A stretch of 64,000 nucleotides of DNA from assembly GCA_963728295.1 (NCBI GenBank), contig CAVSKB010000011.1:930001-994000 (forward strand), given 5' to 3'. This document shows positions 18,134 to 27,293 of this stretch, in pieces. Origin of the DNA: DATJKD01 sp963728295 (GTDB lineage: Bacteria; Pseudomonadota; Gammaproteobacteria; Steroidobacterales; Steroidobacteraceae). The position numbers and the translations under genes are program-made. Below the pieces are notes generated by a model, which worked only from the letters and a program-made list of their open reading frames with translations, searched no databases and was not told where the DNA came from. Within the stretch, counting starts at the first letter, position 1. Every line of letters starts with the position of its first letter.

Positions 18134-20303
18134 CCCGGCTGCTAGCGCTGATCACGTTCGGCAGCGCGGCAAGCCGCGCCAGCAGCCGGCTCAGCTCATC
18201 CAGTCCCTGCACCGAGACGCGCAGATCGACATCCGCGGTGTTCTCCGCGGCACTGGTCACGGTATTCATGGTCTCGATGTTGACGTGTTCATCGGCCAGC
18301 ACCGAGGAAATGTCCCGCACCAGTCCGCGGCGGTCGAAGGCGTGGATGGCGACCGCCACGGGGAAGCGGCGATCCGGCGTGGAGGCACCCCAGTCCACGG
18401 CCAGAACGCGCTGCGGATGCGCGTCCCGGAGCCGCAGCAGGTTCGCGCAGTTCGCGCGATGGATGCTGACCCCGCGCCCGAGGGTGATGTAACCCGTGAC
18501 CTGTTCCGGCGGCACCGGACGGCAGCAGCGCGCGAAGCTCGACAGCAGATCCCCGACTCCGTCGATCACCATGCCGCCCGGCTGTGCACCGGCGGCGCTG
18601 CGCGCTGCTCGCGGTTTGGCCGGCCCGCGCTCCGGCGCGCGCCGCTGCACCGCGCCTGCGACCTGTGCAAGCGTGAGCTCGCCGCTGCCCAGGCCGAGAT
18701 AGAGCTCATCCGCATCGTCGAGATCGAGCTCGCGCAGGATCTCGGGCAGGGGCACCGAGCGCACGCCCAGCCGGTCGATCTCGCGTTCGAACATCTGCCG
18801 GCCCTGGTCGCGGTTCTCACCCTCGTCCTGCTTCCGAAACCAGCCGCGCACCTTGGCGCGATTGCGGGCCGAGGCCAGAAAGCCGAGCTGCGGTGCCAGC
18901 CAGTCGCGGCTGGGCTTCGGGTGCTTCCCGGTGAGTATCTCGACGGTGTCGCCGGTACTGAGTTTGAAGTCGAGCGGCACCATCCGGCCGTTGACCCGTG
19001 CGCCGCGACAGCGATGGCCGAGGCTGGTGTGGACGTGATACGCGAAGTCGAGCGGGGTCGCGCCGCGCGGCAGGTCGACCACCTCACCCTTCGGACTCAA
19101 GGCATAGACTCGATCCTCGAAGATCTCCGATTGCAGCGCCGCGAGCAGGTCCGGCTCCGCGTCGTCGCGTCCGCCCGGGGACAGTAGCTGTCGCAGCCAG
19201 TTGATCTTCTGCTGATAGGCCGCCTCTGAGCGCCGACCTTCCTTGTACTGCCAGTGCGCGGCCACGCCCAGCTCGGCGTGATCGTGCATCTCCTGCGTGC
19301 GGATCTGGATCTCGAGAGGGAGGCTGCCCGGCCCGATGACCGCGGTATGGAGGGACCGGTAGTTGTTCTCCTTGGGAGTTGCGATGTAGTCGTCGAACTC
19401 GCCCGGGATGTACTGCCAGCGTCCGTGCACGAGGCCGAGCGCCGCATAGCAATCGGCGACCGTGTCGACCTTGATCCGCACCGCGAGCACGTCCATGACG
19501 CGCTCGAACGGCAGTTGCTTGCGCTCCATTTTCCGCCAGATGCTGTAGATATGCTTCGGCCGCCCGCTGATCTCTGCCGTTACCCCCGCGGCGTGGAGGG
19601 TCCGTCCGAGCTCGTCGCGCACGTCCTCGATGAATCCCTCGCGCTCCGCGCGCGTCGCGCGCAGCCAGCCTGCGATACGTCGGTAGTCGTCGGGCTGCGC
19701 ATAGCGGAAGGCCAGGTCCTCGAGCTCCCACTTGAGCTGCCAGATTCCAAGCCGGCTCGCGAGCGGTGCGTAGATCTCGCGAGTCTCCAGCGCCGCGCGC
19801 ACCTGCTCGTCGCGGGATGCGTTCTTGACCGTACGTAACCGGGCGAGCTGCAGCGCGAGCCGCACGAGCACCAGCCGCACATCGGCGGCGAGCGCGACCA
19901 GCAATTTGCGGAGACCCTCGGCCTGTTCCGGCTTGAGGCCCTGGCCGTGAGTCCACTGGCCGGGCACGCCCAGTCCACCGATCCGACGCAGCTCGAGCGC
20001 AAGTGCCGTCGCAACGGGCCCTGCGATCTCGCTGGCCTGTGTATCGTCGAGCACGTTGGCGTCCAGCAGCGGCACGAGCGCACCTGCGAGTACCACGTCA
20101 TCGGCGGCGCGCAGGTGCCCCAGGATCGCGGCGATCTCCAGCGAATCGCGGCGGGCGGCGGACGAAGCCGGAGCCGGCACCGCTTCGAGTGCCTGGCGCA
20201 CGCGTGGCGACAGTGACTCGATGTCGACTTCGGCAGACTTCACGGCGACCTCGTGCAGCGCGACCGACGAGGTGTGCGGCGGCCGCGCGATTGACGGTAT
20301 CAT
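18126..20303 (-). CDS. relA: GTP pyrophosphokinase RelA ((p)ppGpp synthetase)
   Basis: 725 residues from the ATG at 20303 (MIPSIARPPHTSSVALHEVA). Longer readings start inside the ruvC promoter region and are less likely. The N-terminal hydrolase-like domain lacks the HD signature, so this is a monofunctional RelA. The synthetase domain is complete (GRPKHIYSIWRKMERKQLPF, VMDVLAVRIKVDTVADCYAA, YIATPKENNYRSLHTAVIGP, EIQIRTQEMHDHAELGVAAH). A TGS domain (LPRGATPLDFAYHVHTSLGH) and a C-terminal ACT domain (AFDRRGLVRDISSVLADEHV) follow. It makes the stringent-response alarmone on ribosomes with uncharged tRNA. Divergent from ruvC; its stop overlaps the RNase start. Confidence 0.94.
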   Translation of the reverse strand: MIPSIARPPHTSSVALHEVAVKSAEVDIESLSPRVRQALEAVPAPASSAARRDSLEIAAILGHLRAADDVVLAGALVPLLDANVLDDTQASEIAGPVATALALELRRIGGLGVPGQWTHGQGLKPEQAEGLRKLLVALAADVRLVLVRLALQLARLRTVKNASRDEQVRAALETREIYAPLASRLGIWQLKWELEDLAFRYAQPDDYRRIAGWLRATRAEREGFIEDVRDELGRTLHAAGVTAEISGRPKHIYSIWRKMERKQLPFERVMDVLAVRIKVDTVADCYAALGLVHGRWQYIPGEFDDYIATPKENNYRSLHTAVIGPGSLPLEIQIRTQEMHDHAELGVAAHWQYKEGRRSEAAYQQKINWLRQLLSPGGRDDAEPDLLAALQSEIFEDRVYALSPKGEVVDLPRGATPLDFAYHVHTSLGHRCRGARVNGRMVPLDFKLSTGDTVEILTGKHPKPSRDWLAPQLGFLASARNRAKVRGWFRKQDEGENRDQGRQMFEREIDRLGVRSVPLPEILRELDLDDADELYLGLGSGELTLAQVAGAVQRRAPERGPAKPRAARSAAGAQPGGMVIDGVGDLLSSFARCCRPVPPEQVTGYITLGRGVSIHRANCANLLRLRDAHPQRVLAVDWGASTPDRRFPVAVAIHAFDRRGLVRDISSVLADEHVNIETMNTVTSAAENTADVDLRVSVQGLDELSRLLARLAALPNVISASSRGE

Positions 20304-20373
20304 AGCCGTCGCGTTTCCGACCCCGTGCGGAGGTTTCTTGCCCAGGCTCAATCGTGGCGGCCGGCGATGGGCC

Positions 20374-20913
20374 ATGCCACCACAGGTGGTCGCGAGCGGG
20401 CCGGTGCGCATCCTGGGCCTCGATCCCGGCTCGCAGGCCACCGGCTTCGGCATCATCGACTGGATCGGCGGATCGCCACGCTATGTGGCAAGCGGCGCCA
20501 TCCGCACCAGCGGCGAGGCGTTTCCACCGCGGTTGCGGCAGATCTTCGACGGCGTAGTCGAATTGATGCGCGAGTACCGGCCGACCGAAGTTGCGGTCGA
20601 GCGCGTGTTCATGCACCGCAACGCCGACAGCGCGCTCAAGCTCGGTCAGGCCCGAGGCGCGGCCCTTTGCGCGGCGTTCGGCTCGGACCCTGCGGTCTTC
20701 GAATATGCGCCGCGCGAGGTCAAGCTGGCGGTCGTCGGCCAAGGTGGGGCGCAAAAGGAGCAGGTCAAGCTGATGGTGATGACCCTGTTGAAGCTCGACG
20801 GGGAGCTCGGTCCCGACGCCGCCGATGCGGTCGGCGTCGCTTTGTGCCACGCGTTCGCGCGCCAGACGCAGCACGCGCTGGCGGTCGCGACCGTCCGGGG
20901 ACGGCGGGTTTGA
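20374..20913 (+). CDS. ruvC: Holliday junction resolvase RuvC
   Basis: 179 residues if started at ATG 20374; a GTG at 20404 (VRILGLDPG) is the alternative closest to the family norm. Catalytic acidic residues are visible: D in ILGLDPGSQATGFGI, E in EVAVERVFMHRNADSALKLG, and the paired D in GPDAADAVGVALCHA. It cuts Holliday junctions in recombinational repair together with RuvAB. It is the first gene of ruvC-ruvA-ruvB, and its stop overlaps the ruvA start. Confidence 0.93.
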   Translation: MPPQVVASGPVRILGLDPGSQATGFGIIDWIGGSPRYVASGAIRTSGEAFPPRLRQIFDGVVELMREYRPTEVAVERVFMHRNADSALKLGQARGAALCAAFGSDPAVFEYAPREVKLAVVGQGGAQKEQVKLMVMTLLKLDGELGPDAADAVGVALCHAFARQTQHALAVATVRGRRV

Positions 20914-21518
20914 TCGGTTTTCTGCGCGGGCGGATAGCCGCGAAGCATCCGCCGCTGCTCGTGATGGACGTGGCCGGCGTCGGTTACGAGGTCGAGGCTC
21001 CGATGTCGACGTTCTACGTTCTGCCGGCCGTCGGCGCCGAGACGACGCTCCACACGCACCTGGTCGTGCGCGAGGACGCGCACGTCCTGTTCGGCTTCGG
21101 CACGGAACGCGAACGCTCGCTGTTCCGCGAACTGATAAAGGTCTCGAACGTCGGGCCGCGGATTGCACTCGCGATCCTGTCGGGCGTAAGCGTCGAGGAT
21201 TTTCATCGCTGCGTGGAGTCCGAGGACGTCGCGTCGCTGGTGCGGATACCGGGCATCGGCCGCAAGACCGCCGAGCGGCTGGTCGTCGAGATGCGCGACC
21301 GGCTGAAGGCGATGGCGGGCCCGCTGCCCGTGGCCAACGGAGCGGGGGGCGCGCCGGCTGCCGCCACACAGACCGCGCACTCCGAGGCCTTCAGCGCGCT
21401 GATCGCGCTGGGCTACAAGCCGGTGGAGGTGCTGCGGCTGCTCAAGGCAGTCGATCCGGCCGTCAAATCGACCGAAGAGATGATCCGGCATGCGCTACGC
21501 GCTGCGGCGAGCGCCTGA
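20910..21518 (+). CDS. ruvA: Holliday junction branch migration protein RuvA
   Basis: 202 residues from a TTG start at 20910 that overlaps the ruvC stop (TTGA). N-terminal OB-fold (MIGFLRGRIAAKHPPLLVMD), two HhH motifs (LIKVSNVGPRIALAILSG and LVRIPGIGRKTAERLVVEMR), and the C-terminal RuvB-interacting domain (FSALIALGYKPVEVLRLLKA). RuvA tetramers hold the junction while RuvB drives branch migration. Confidence 0.94.
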   Translation: MIGFLRGRIAAKHPPLLVMDVAGVGYEVEAPMSTFYVLPAVGAETTLHTHLVVREDAHVLFGFGTERERSLFRELIKVSNVGPRIALAILSGVSVEDFHRCVESEDVASLVRIPGIGRKTAERLVVEMRDRLKAMAGPLPVANGAGGAPAAATQTAHSEAFSALIALGYKPVEVLRLLKAVDPAVKSTEEMIRHALRAAASA

Positions 21519-21527
21519 GGTGAGCCG

Positions 21528-22568
21528 ATGATCGAGGCGGATCGAGTAATTGGCCCGGGCGGACACCAGGAGGACGAATCCTCGGAACGGGCGGTGCGGC
21601 CGAAGACGCTCGCCGATTACGTCGGGCAGAGCGCGGTCAAGGCGCAGATGGAGATCTTCATTTCGGCTGCACGACAGCGCCGCGACGCGCTCGATCACGT
21701 GCTGATCTTCGGGCCGCCCGGGCTCGGCAAGACGACGCTCGCACACGTCGTGGCGAACGAGCTCGGGACAGGCTTCAAGCAGACCTCGGGGCCGGTCCTC
21801 GAGCGGCCCGGCGATCTCGCGGCGCTGCTGACCAACCTGCAACCGAACGAGATCCTGTTCGTCGACGAGATCCACCGGCTGAGTCCGGTGGTCGAGGAGA
21901 TCCTCTATCCGGCGATGGAGGATTTCCAGCTCGACATCATGATCGGCGAAGGGCCGGGCGCGCGCTCGATCAAGATCGATCTGCCGCGCTTCACGCTCGT
22001 GGGCGCCACGACGCGCGCGGGGCTTCTCACGTCGCCGCTGCGCGACCGCTTCGGGATCGTGCAGCGTCTCGAGTTCTACACCGAAGAGGACCTGAGACGC
22101 ATCGTCGTGCGATCCGCGGGCATACTCCGCGTGCCGCTGGACGAGGAGGGGGCGACGCGCATCGCGCAGCGATCACGCGGCACGCCGCGCATTGCGAATC
22201 GACTGCTCCGCCGCGTTCGTGACTACGCCGAGGTGCGCGGCAATGGCCACGTCACCGGTGCGATGGCACAGGCGGCGCTCGACCTGCTCGACGTCGACCC
22301 GCAGGGCTTTGACCCGATGGACCGCCGGCTGATGCTGACCATCATCGAGAAGTTCGGCGGCGGGCCGGTGGGCGTCGACAGCCTGTCGGCCGCGCTCGGC
22401 GAGGAACGGGGCACGATCGAGGATGTAATCGAGCCGTTTCTCATCCAGCAGGGTTACGTGATGCGCACCGCGCGCGGCCGTGTCGCGACGCGCAACGCCT
22501 ACCTGCACTTCGGGTTGTCGCCGCCCGCCATGGAGCGATCCGCCACTCTCGGTCTGTTCGAGAGCTGA
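21528..22568 (+). CDS. ruvB: Holliday junction DNA helicase RuvB
   Basis: 346 residues, intact. Signature RPKTLADYVGQSAVKAQMEI, Walker A FGPPGLGKTTLAHVVANELG, Walker B LFVDEIHRLSP, sensor GATTRAGLLTSPLRDRFGI, and the C-terminal winged helix (IEPFLIQQGYVMRTARGRVA). AAA+ motor of branch migration. Good ribosome site (GAGGTGAG) before ATG 21528; 9 bases after ruvA. The transcript continues into tolQ 9 bases downstream. Confidence 0.97.
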   Translation: MIEADRVIGPGGHQEDESSERAVRPKTLADYVGQSAVKAQMEIFISAARQRRDALDHVLIFGPPGLGKTTLAHVVANELGTGFKQTSGPVLERPGDLAALLTNLQPNEILFVDEIHRLSPVVEEILYPAMEDFQLDIMIGEGPGARSIKIDLPRFTLVGATTRAGLLTSPLRDRFGIVQRLEFYTEEDLRRIVVRSAGILRVPLDEEGATRIAQRSRGTPRIANRLLRRVRDYAEVRGNGHVTGAMAQAALDLLDVDPQGFDPMDRRLMLTIIEKFGGGPVGVDSLSAALGEERGTIEDVIEPFLIQQGYVMRTARGRVATRNAYLHFGLSPPAMERSATLGLFES

Positions 22569-22577
22569 GGGTTACGA

Positions 22578-23252
22578 ATGATCGGTAACCATTCCCTGTT
22601 GCAGCTCGTGCTGCAGGCGAGCATCGTCGTGCAGCTGGTGCTCGCGCTGCTGGTCATCGCGTCGATCGTTTCGTGGGCGATCATCGGACGCAAGCGCCGG
22701 CTGCTGCGCCAGGCGCGCGGGTCGGCCGAGGAGTTCGAGGACCGCTTCTGGTCCGGCATCGATCTCGCCGAGCTCTACCGCACCCTGGACGCGTCGGCGC
22801 CCGCCTCCGGGATGGCAGGTCTGTTCGTCTCCGGGTTTCGGGAGTTCTCGCGTCTGCGACAGCAGTCGGGGCTCGACGGCGCGCAGCTGCTCGAGGGCAG
22901 CCGCCGCGCGATGAAGGTCGCACAGCTCAAGGAGATCGACCGGCTGGAGGAGAATCTCTCGACGCTCGCGACCATCGGTTCGACCAGCCCGTACGTGGGT
23001 CTCTTCGGGACCGTGTGGGGAATCATGAGCGCCTTCCAGGGTCTCGGGAGCGTCCAGCAGGCTACGCTCGCGATGGTGGCGCCGGGCATCGCCGAGGCGC
23101 TGATCGCGACTGCGATGGGTCTCTTTGCGGCGATCCCCGCCGTGATCGCCTACAACCGGTACGCCGACCAGGTGGGCCGGCTGGAACTGCGCTACGACAC
23201 GTTCATGGAAGAGTTTTCGACCATCCTGCAGCGCCACTCGGGGGCGCGCTGA
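22578..23252 (+). CDS. tolQ: Tol-Pal system proton channel subunit TolQ
   Basis: 224 residues, three membrane segments: about 8-31 (LVLQASIVVQLVLALLVIAS), about 130-152 and about 165-187. The ExbB/TolQ signature STLATIGSTSPYVGLFGTVW and the APGIAEALIATAMGLFAAIP helix are present. With TolR it uses the proton gradient to power TolA during outer-membrane constriction at division. ybgC, often upstream, is absent; tolQ directly follows ruvB. Confidence 0.94.
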   Translation: MIGNHSLLQLVLQASIVVQLVLALLVIASIVSWAIIGRKRRLLRQARGSAEEFEDRFWSGIDLAELYRTLDASAPASGMAGLFVSGFREFSRLRQQSGLDGAQLLEGSRRAMKVAQLKEIDRLEENLSTLATIGSTSPYVGLFGTVWGIMSAFQGLGSVQQATLAMVAPGIAEALIATAMGLFAAIPAVIAYNRYADQVGRLELRYDTFMEEFSTILQRHSGAR

Positions 23253-23257
23253 AGCCG

Positions 23258-23703
23258 ATGACACCCCGGCGCACACGGAAGCTCATGGCCGAGATCAACG
23301 TCGTGCCGTACATCGACGTGATGCTCGTGCTCCTGATCATTTTCATGGTGACGGCGCCCGCTTCTGAGCCAGGGTGTCAAGGTCGAGCTGCCCGAGACCG
23401 ATGGGGCGGAGCCAATCGATCAGGATCCGGAGATGATCGTCCTGAGTGTCGAGCCGACCGGACAGATGTACCTGAATCTCGGCGATCCAGGATGTCGCGC
23501 TGTCCCCCGAGCGCGTCGTCGAGCTCGTGGCGACCGCGATGCGCCGGGAACCCGGCCGGCCGGTGCTTGTCAAGGCAGACAGGGCCGTGCCGTACGGTCG
23601 CGTCGTCGAGGGGATGGTGCTGCTGCAGCAGGCCGGGGCCAGGAAAGTCGGTTTTGTCACGCAGCCCGTCCAGTCAGACGCGCGCGGGGACAGGGCGCGC
23701 TGA
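23258..23703 (+). CDS. tolR: Tol-Pal system protein TolR (two frameshifts)
   Basis: Starts MTPRRTRKLMAEINVVPYID, with the membrane helix VMLVLLIIFMVTAP and the proton-pathway Asp in VPYIDVMLVLLIIF. Two surplus bases, near 23360 (cccgcttctg) and near 23491 (ccaggatgtc), break the frame. Removing both restores LLSQGVKVELPETDGAEPID, QMYLNLGD and DVALSPERVVELVATAMRRE, then GRPVLVKADRAVPYGRVVEG. The 446-base span minus two is exactly 148 codons (147 residues), the family size. Sits between tolQ and tolA with very short spacers. Confidence 0.92.
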
Positions 23704-23706
23704 ACG

Positions 23707-24579
23707 ATGCCTGGCTTCGTTCGTGAGCACATGCGGCCCCTGGCCGGCGCCGTGGGTCTGCACGTCCTGCTCTTCGCGCTGATCGCTGCTACCGCCTGGC
23801 GCTGGTCGACCTCGCGGCCGCCCGTGCCGATGGCCATCGAGGGCGTGGCGATCGACGAACGCTCGCTGCCGAAGCAGCTGACAGGACCGCGTCCCGCCCC
23901 GGCGGCGGCGCCAACACCCGCGCCCGAACCCGAGCCGGTGGAGCCCGTCCCGGCAACGCCGGCGCCCACTCCTCCCGACGACACCGCGGAGCGGCAACGG
24001 GAGGCAGAGATACAGGCTGAACGGGAACGCGCTGCGGAGGCGGCCCGTGAGCAGGCAGCGCTCGAGACGCGCCGTGCGGAAGAAGCTGAACGCGCACGGC
24101 AGCAGAAGATCGCCGCCGAGGAAGCCACGCGCAAGGCTGCGGAGGCACAGGCGCAACGCCGCAAGGCGGCCGAGACGGAGCGTCGCAAGGCGGCCGAGGA
24201 TGCCGCGCGCCGAAAGGAAACCGCCGAGCAGCAGGCGCGCGAGGCGGAACTGCAGCGGCGCCTGGCGGCGGAAGAGGAAGAGGCCTCGTCGGTTGCGGCC
24301 TCGGGAGTCGTGGACCAGTATCGCGCGGAACTCGAGCAGGCCATAGAGCGGAGCTGGATCCGGCCGCCCTCTGCGCAGCCCGGCCTGGTGTGCACGTTGA
24401 ATGTGACGCAGGCTCCGGGCGGGACGGTGCTGGATGTCCGCCTCGGCTCGTGCAACGGCGACGCCGCGGTCCGCGAATCGATCACCAACGCGGTCTTCCG
24501 GGCCTCGCCGCTGCCAGCGCCGGCCGACCCGCGTGCATTCGAGCGGCGTCTCGAGATCGTCTTCAGACCTACGGAGTAA
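23707..24579 (+). CDS. tolA: Tol-Pal system protein TolA
   Basis: 290 residues. N-terminal membrane anchor (LAGAVGLHVLLFALIAATAW, about 12-31), a Pro/Ala/Glu-rich segment, a long Ala/Glu/Arg/Lys helix (about 95-205, e.g. ERERAAEAAREQAALETRRA) and a C-terminal TonB-like domain (YRAELEQAIERSWIRPP, TLNVTQAPGGTVLDVRLGSC). It spans the periplasm to link TolQR energy to TolB and Pal. Confidence 0.92.
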   Translation: MPGFVREHMRPLAGAVGLHVLLFALIAATAWRWSTSRPPVPMAIEGVAIDERSLPKQLTGPRPAPAAAPTPAPEPEPVEPVPATPAPTPPDDTAERQREAEIQAERERAAEAAREQAALETRRAEEAERARQQKIAAEEATRKAAEAQAQRRKAAETERRKAAEDAARRKETAEQQAREAELQRRLAAEEEEASSVAASGVVDQYRAELEQAIERSWIRPPSAQPGLVCTLNVTQAPGGTVLDVRLGSCNGDAAVRESITNAVFRASPLPAPADPRAFERRLEIVFRPTE

Positions 24580-24582
24580 CAG

Positions 24583-25905
24583 GTGTCAACGAGCATCAAG
24601 CGGGCCCGGCGCCCGGCCCACTGGATCCATATGCTGCCCGCGCTGCTGTGCGTCGCAGCGACCACGAGTCACGCGCAACTGCGCCTCGACATCACCAAGG
24701 GTGTGAGCGATGCGGTGCCCATCGCGATCGTGCCGTTCGGAGGCCAGTCCGAAGGCGGGGCCGCCGACGTCGCCTCGGTCGTGGGGTCGGACCTGGAGCG
24801 GAGCGGCCGATTTGCACCCATGCCCCGCACCGACATGGTCACGCGGCCAGTGCGTGGCGATCAGATCCGCTTCGAGGACTGGCGCCTGCTCAAGTCCGAT
24901 TACCTGGTGGTTGGACAGCTCGAGCCCGCGGCGAGCGGGCTCGCTGTGCGTTTCGAGCTCTTCAACGTCGCGACCGGCCAGCAGCTGCTCGCGAAAGAGC
25001 TGCCGACGACGGAGGCCGGTCTGCGAGCGACCGCGCATCGGATCTCGGACCTGGTTTTCGAGCGCCTGACGGGTGTGCGAGGCGCGTTCTCGACACGCCT
25101 CGCGTACGTTGCGGTCGACGGTGCGCCGCCGTCGCAACGCTACAAGCTGATCGTGTCCGACGCAGACGGATTCAGTCCGCGAACGGTGGCCGATTCGCCG
25201 GAACCGCTGATGTCGCCTGCGTGGTCGCCCGACGGACAGCTCCTCGCCTACGTGTCCTTCGAGGGCAAGGCATCCGCGATCTACATCCAGCAGCTGGCGA
25301 GCGGCAAGCGGAGCCGGGTCTCTGCGCGGGCGGGAATCAACGGTGCCCCGGCATGGTCCCCCGACGGACGCAAGCTCGCGCTCACGCTGTCGCGCGGCGG
25401 CAATCTCGACGTATACACGCTCACGCTCGCGAACCAGACGCTGATCCGGGTGACGTCGGACGAGGCGATCGATACCGAGCCCGAATGGTCGCGCGACGGC
25501 GGCAGCATCTACTTCACCTCCGATCGCGCGGGCAGCGCGCAGATCTACAGGGTGTCCGCCGATGAGGGTGCGCGTGCCGAGCGCGTGACGTTCACCGGGA
25601 GCTACAACGCCCGGCCGCGCGTCTCGCCGGATGGCGAGGAGCTTGCGATGATCACGCTGGACCGCGGCAATTACCGGATCGCGGTCATGAACCTGAAGAC
25701 GCGAGCGCTGCGGGTGCTTTCGAACTCGAACCAGGACGAGTCGCCCAGCTATGCACCGAATGGCGTCACCCTGATCTATGGCACGCAGGATGGCCGCCGC
25801 GGCGCGCTCGCGACCGTGTCCTCCGACGGACGGTCACAGCAGCGCCTGAGCGCGGACCGCAGCGAGCTGCGTGAGCCCGCATGGTCGCCATTCTCCGCCC
25901 GATGA
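24583..25905 (+). CDS. tolB: Tol-Pal system periplasmic protein TolB
   Basis: 440 residues. GTG 24583 is preferred because it supplies the basic n-region (KRARRP) of the signal peptide ending at about TSHAQ; ATG 24631 is an alternative. N-terminal domain IAIVPFGGQ...VVGSDLERSGRF, then six WD/PD40-type propeller blades with repeated SPAWSPDGQLLAYVSFEGK and APAWSPDGRKLALTLSRGGN units. Binds Pal at the outer membrane. Confidence 0.95.
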   Translation: MSTSIKRARRPAHWIHMLPALLCVAATTSHAQLRLDITKGVSDAVPIAIVPFGGQSEGGAADVASVVGSDLERSGRFAPMPRTDMVTRPVRGDQIRFEDWRLLKSDYLVVGQLEPAASGLAVRFELFNVATGQQLLAKELPTTEAGLRATAHRISDLVFERLTGVRGAFSTRLAYVAVDGAPPSQRYKLIVSDADGFSPRTVADSPEPLMSPAWSPDGQLLAYVSFEGKASAIYIQQLASGKRSRVSARAGINGAPAWSPDGRKLALTLSRGGNLDVYTLTLANQTLIRVTSDEAIDTEPEWSRDGGSIYFTSDRAGSAQIYRVSADEGARAERVTFTGSYNARPRVSPDGEELAMITLDRGNYRIAVMNLKTRALRVLSNSNQDESPSYAPNGVTLIYGTQDGRRGALATVSSDGRSQQRLSADRSELREPAWSPFSAR

Positions 25906-25993
25906 TGATGTGGGTGCGGCATTGTGGTAAAAGGCGCGCACCTCTGGTGCCGCGGTTCCGGTTAATGAAATTTGTACAAGGAGTGGACGCGAT

Positions 25994-26530
25994 ATGAGGT
26001 TGATGCAAGCAGCGCTGGTCGGTGTCCTGGTTCTCGGGCTTGCGGCCTGCCAGAAGAAGCAGACGCGGCCGGACGAGCAGGGCGCGACCCCCACGTCCCC
26101 GGGCGGTGGAGTCAGCACCACGGGTGTCGACGGCTCGAAGACCGGGCAGGGGGCGTCCGACATGCAGACGGCGCAGCAGCAGGCGCTCGCCGCGCTCAAG
26201 ACGCGCAGCATCATCTACTTCGACTACGACAGCAGCGAGATACGCTCGGAGTATCTGCCGGTCGTGGAGGCGCACGCCGCCTACCTCGCCAAGTATCCCA
26301 ATGCCAAGGTCCGCCTCGAGGGGCACACCGACGAACGTGGTTCGCGCGAGTACAACATCGGTCTAGGCGAGCGGCGGGCCCAGGCGGTGCGGCGGGCGCT
26401 GCAGCTTCAGGGCGCCGCCGAGGCACAGATCGCGACCGTGAGCTACGGCGAGGAGCGTCCGGCCGTAGCGGGCGGTGAGGAATCCGCCCTTGCACAGAAT
26501 CGGCGGGTCGAGTTAGTTCATGCCCCGTAA
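25994..26530 (+). CDS. pal: Peptidoglycan-associated lipoprotein Pal
   Basis: 178 residues. Signal peptide with lipobox LAAC at about 16-19, a low-complexity linker, and an OmpA-like domain (IIYFDYDSSEIRSEYLPVVE, VRLEGHTDERGSREYNIGLG, ERRAQAVRRAL) that binds diaminopimelate in peptidoglycan. An 88-base gap separates it from tolB, and AAGGAG precedes the ATG. It overlaps cpoB by 11 bases. Confidence 0.95.
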   Translation: MRLMQAALVGVLVLGLAACQKKQTRPDEQGATPTSPGGGVSTTGVDGSKTGQGASDMQTAQQQALAALKTRSIIYFDYDSSEIRSEYLPVVEAHAAYLAKYPNAKVRLEGHTDERGSREYNIGLGERRAQAVRRALQLQGAAEAQIATVSYGEERPAVAGGEESALAQNRRVELVHAP

Positions 26531-27293
26531 TCGGATCAGCTCGCTCCGTGCTGCGATGGCCGTGGTGGCCGGCGGACTGCTGTTCTCGAGCAGCCTGGCG
26601 CTGGGCGCCGCAAGCAATCGCGAGCTCGAAGACCGTGCGAATGCGATGGAGAACCGTCTGCAGGCCGTCGAGCGCTCGAGCAAGGCCCTCGTCGAGTTGC
26701 AGCAGCAGATCGAGGCGGGGCGCGAGGAACTTCGGCGGCTGCGCGGCCAGATCGACGAGGCGAAACACGAGCTCGAGGGGCTGCGCCAGCAGCAGCGGGA
26801 TCTGTACTCGGACGTGGACCGGCGCCTGCTCCTGATCGAGAACGGTGGAGGAACGACCGCGCCGAAAGTGCTGCAACCGCCGCCCTCGGAGTCCGAGATG
26901 CGCGCGGTTGACGAGGCGACGGTGTATGGCGACGCTTTTGCGGCCCTCAAGGCTGGCCGAATCGACGAGGCGGTGCGTGGCTTCGATCTCTATCTCACCA
27001 AGTATCCGCAGGGTCCTCGGGCCGACAATGCGGCCTATTGGCTCGGCGAATCGCATTACGTCGCGAAGGACTTCGAGGCCGCGCAGAATGCCTTCCAGTC
27101 GGTTCTCGATGACTATCCGGATTCGCGCAAGGGGCCGGATGCGCTGCTCAAGATCGGTTACTGCCAGTACGAGGTGAAGGCGTACAAGAACGCGCGCACG
27201 ACGCTCGAGCGCGTCGTGGCCGAGTATCCTGGTACCGAGGCGGCGCGGCTCGCGCAGGCGCGCGTGACCAAGATGGACGTTGAGGGCCGTTGA
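26520..27293 (+). CDS. cpoB: Cell division coordinator CpoB (YbgF)
   Basis: 257 residues. Signal peptide (AAMAVVAGGLLFSSSLALGA), an N-terminal coiled coil (ELEDRANAMENRLQAVERSS, VELQQQIEAGREELRRLRGQ) that trimerises, and three C-terminal tetratricopeptide repeats (DAFAALKAGRIDEAVRGFDL, ESHYVAKDFEAAQNAFQSVL, ALLKIGYCQYEVKAYKNART). It coordinates Tol-Pal constriction with septal peptidoglycan synthesis. Confidence 0.92.
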   Translation: MPRNRISSLRAAMAVVAGGLLFSSSLALGAASNRELEDRANAMENRLQAVERSSKALVELQQQIEAGREELRRLRGQIDEAKHELEGLRQQQRDLYSDVDRRLLLIENGGGTTAPKVLQPPPSESEMRAVDEATVYGDAFAALKAGRIDEAVRGFDLYLTKYPQGPRADNAAYWLGESHYVAKDFEAAQNAFQSVLDDYPDSRKGPDALLKIGYCQYEVKAYKNARTTLERVVAEYPGTEAARLAQARVTKMDVEGR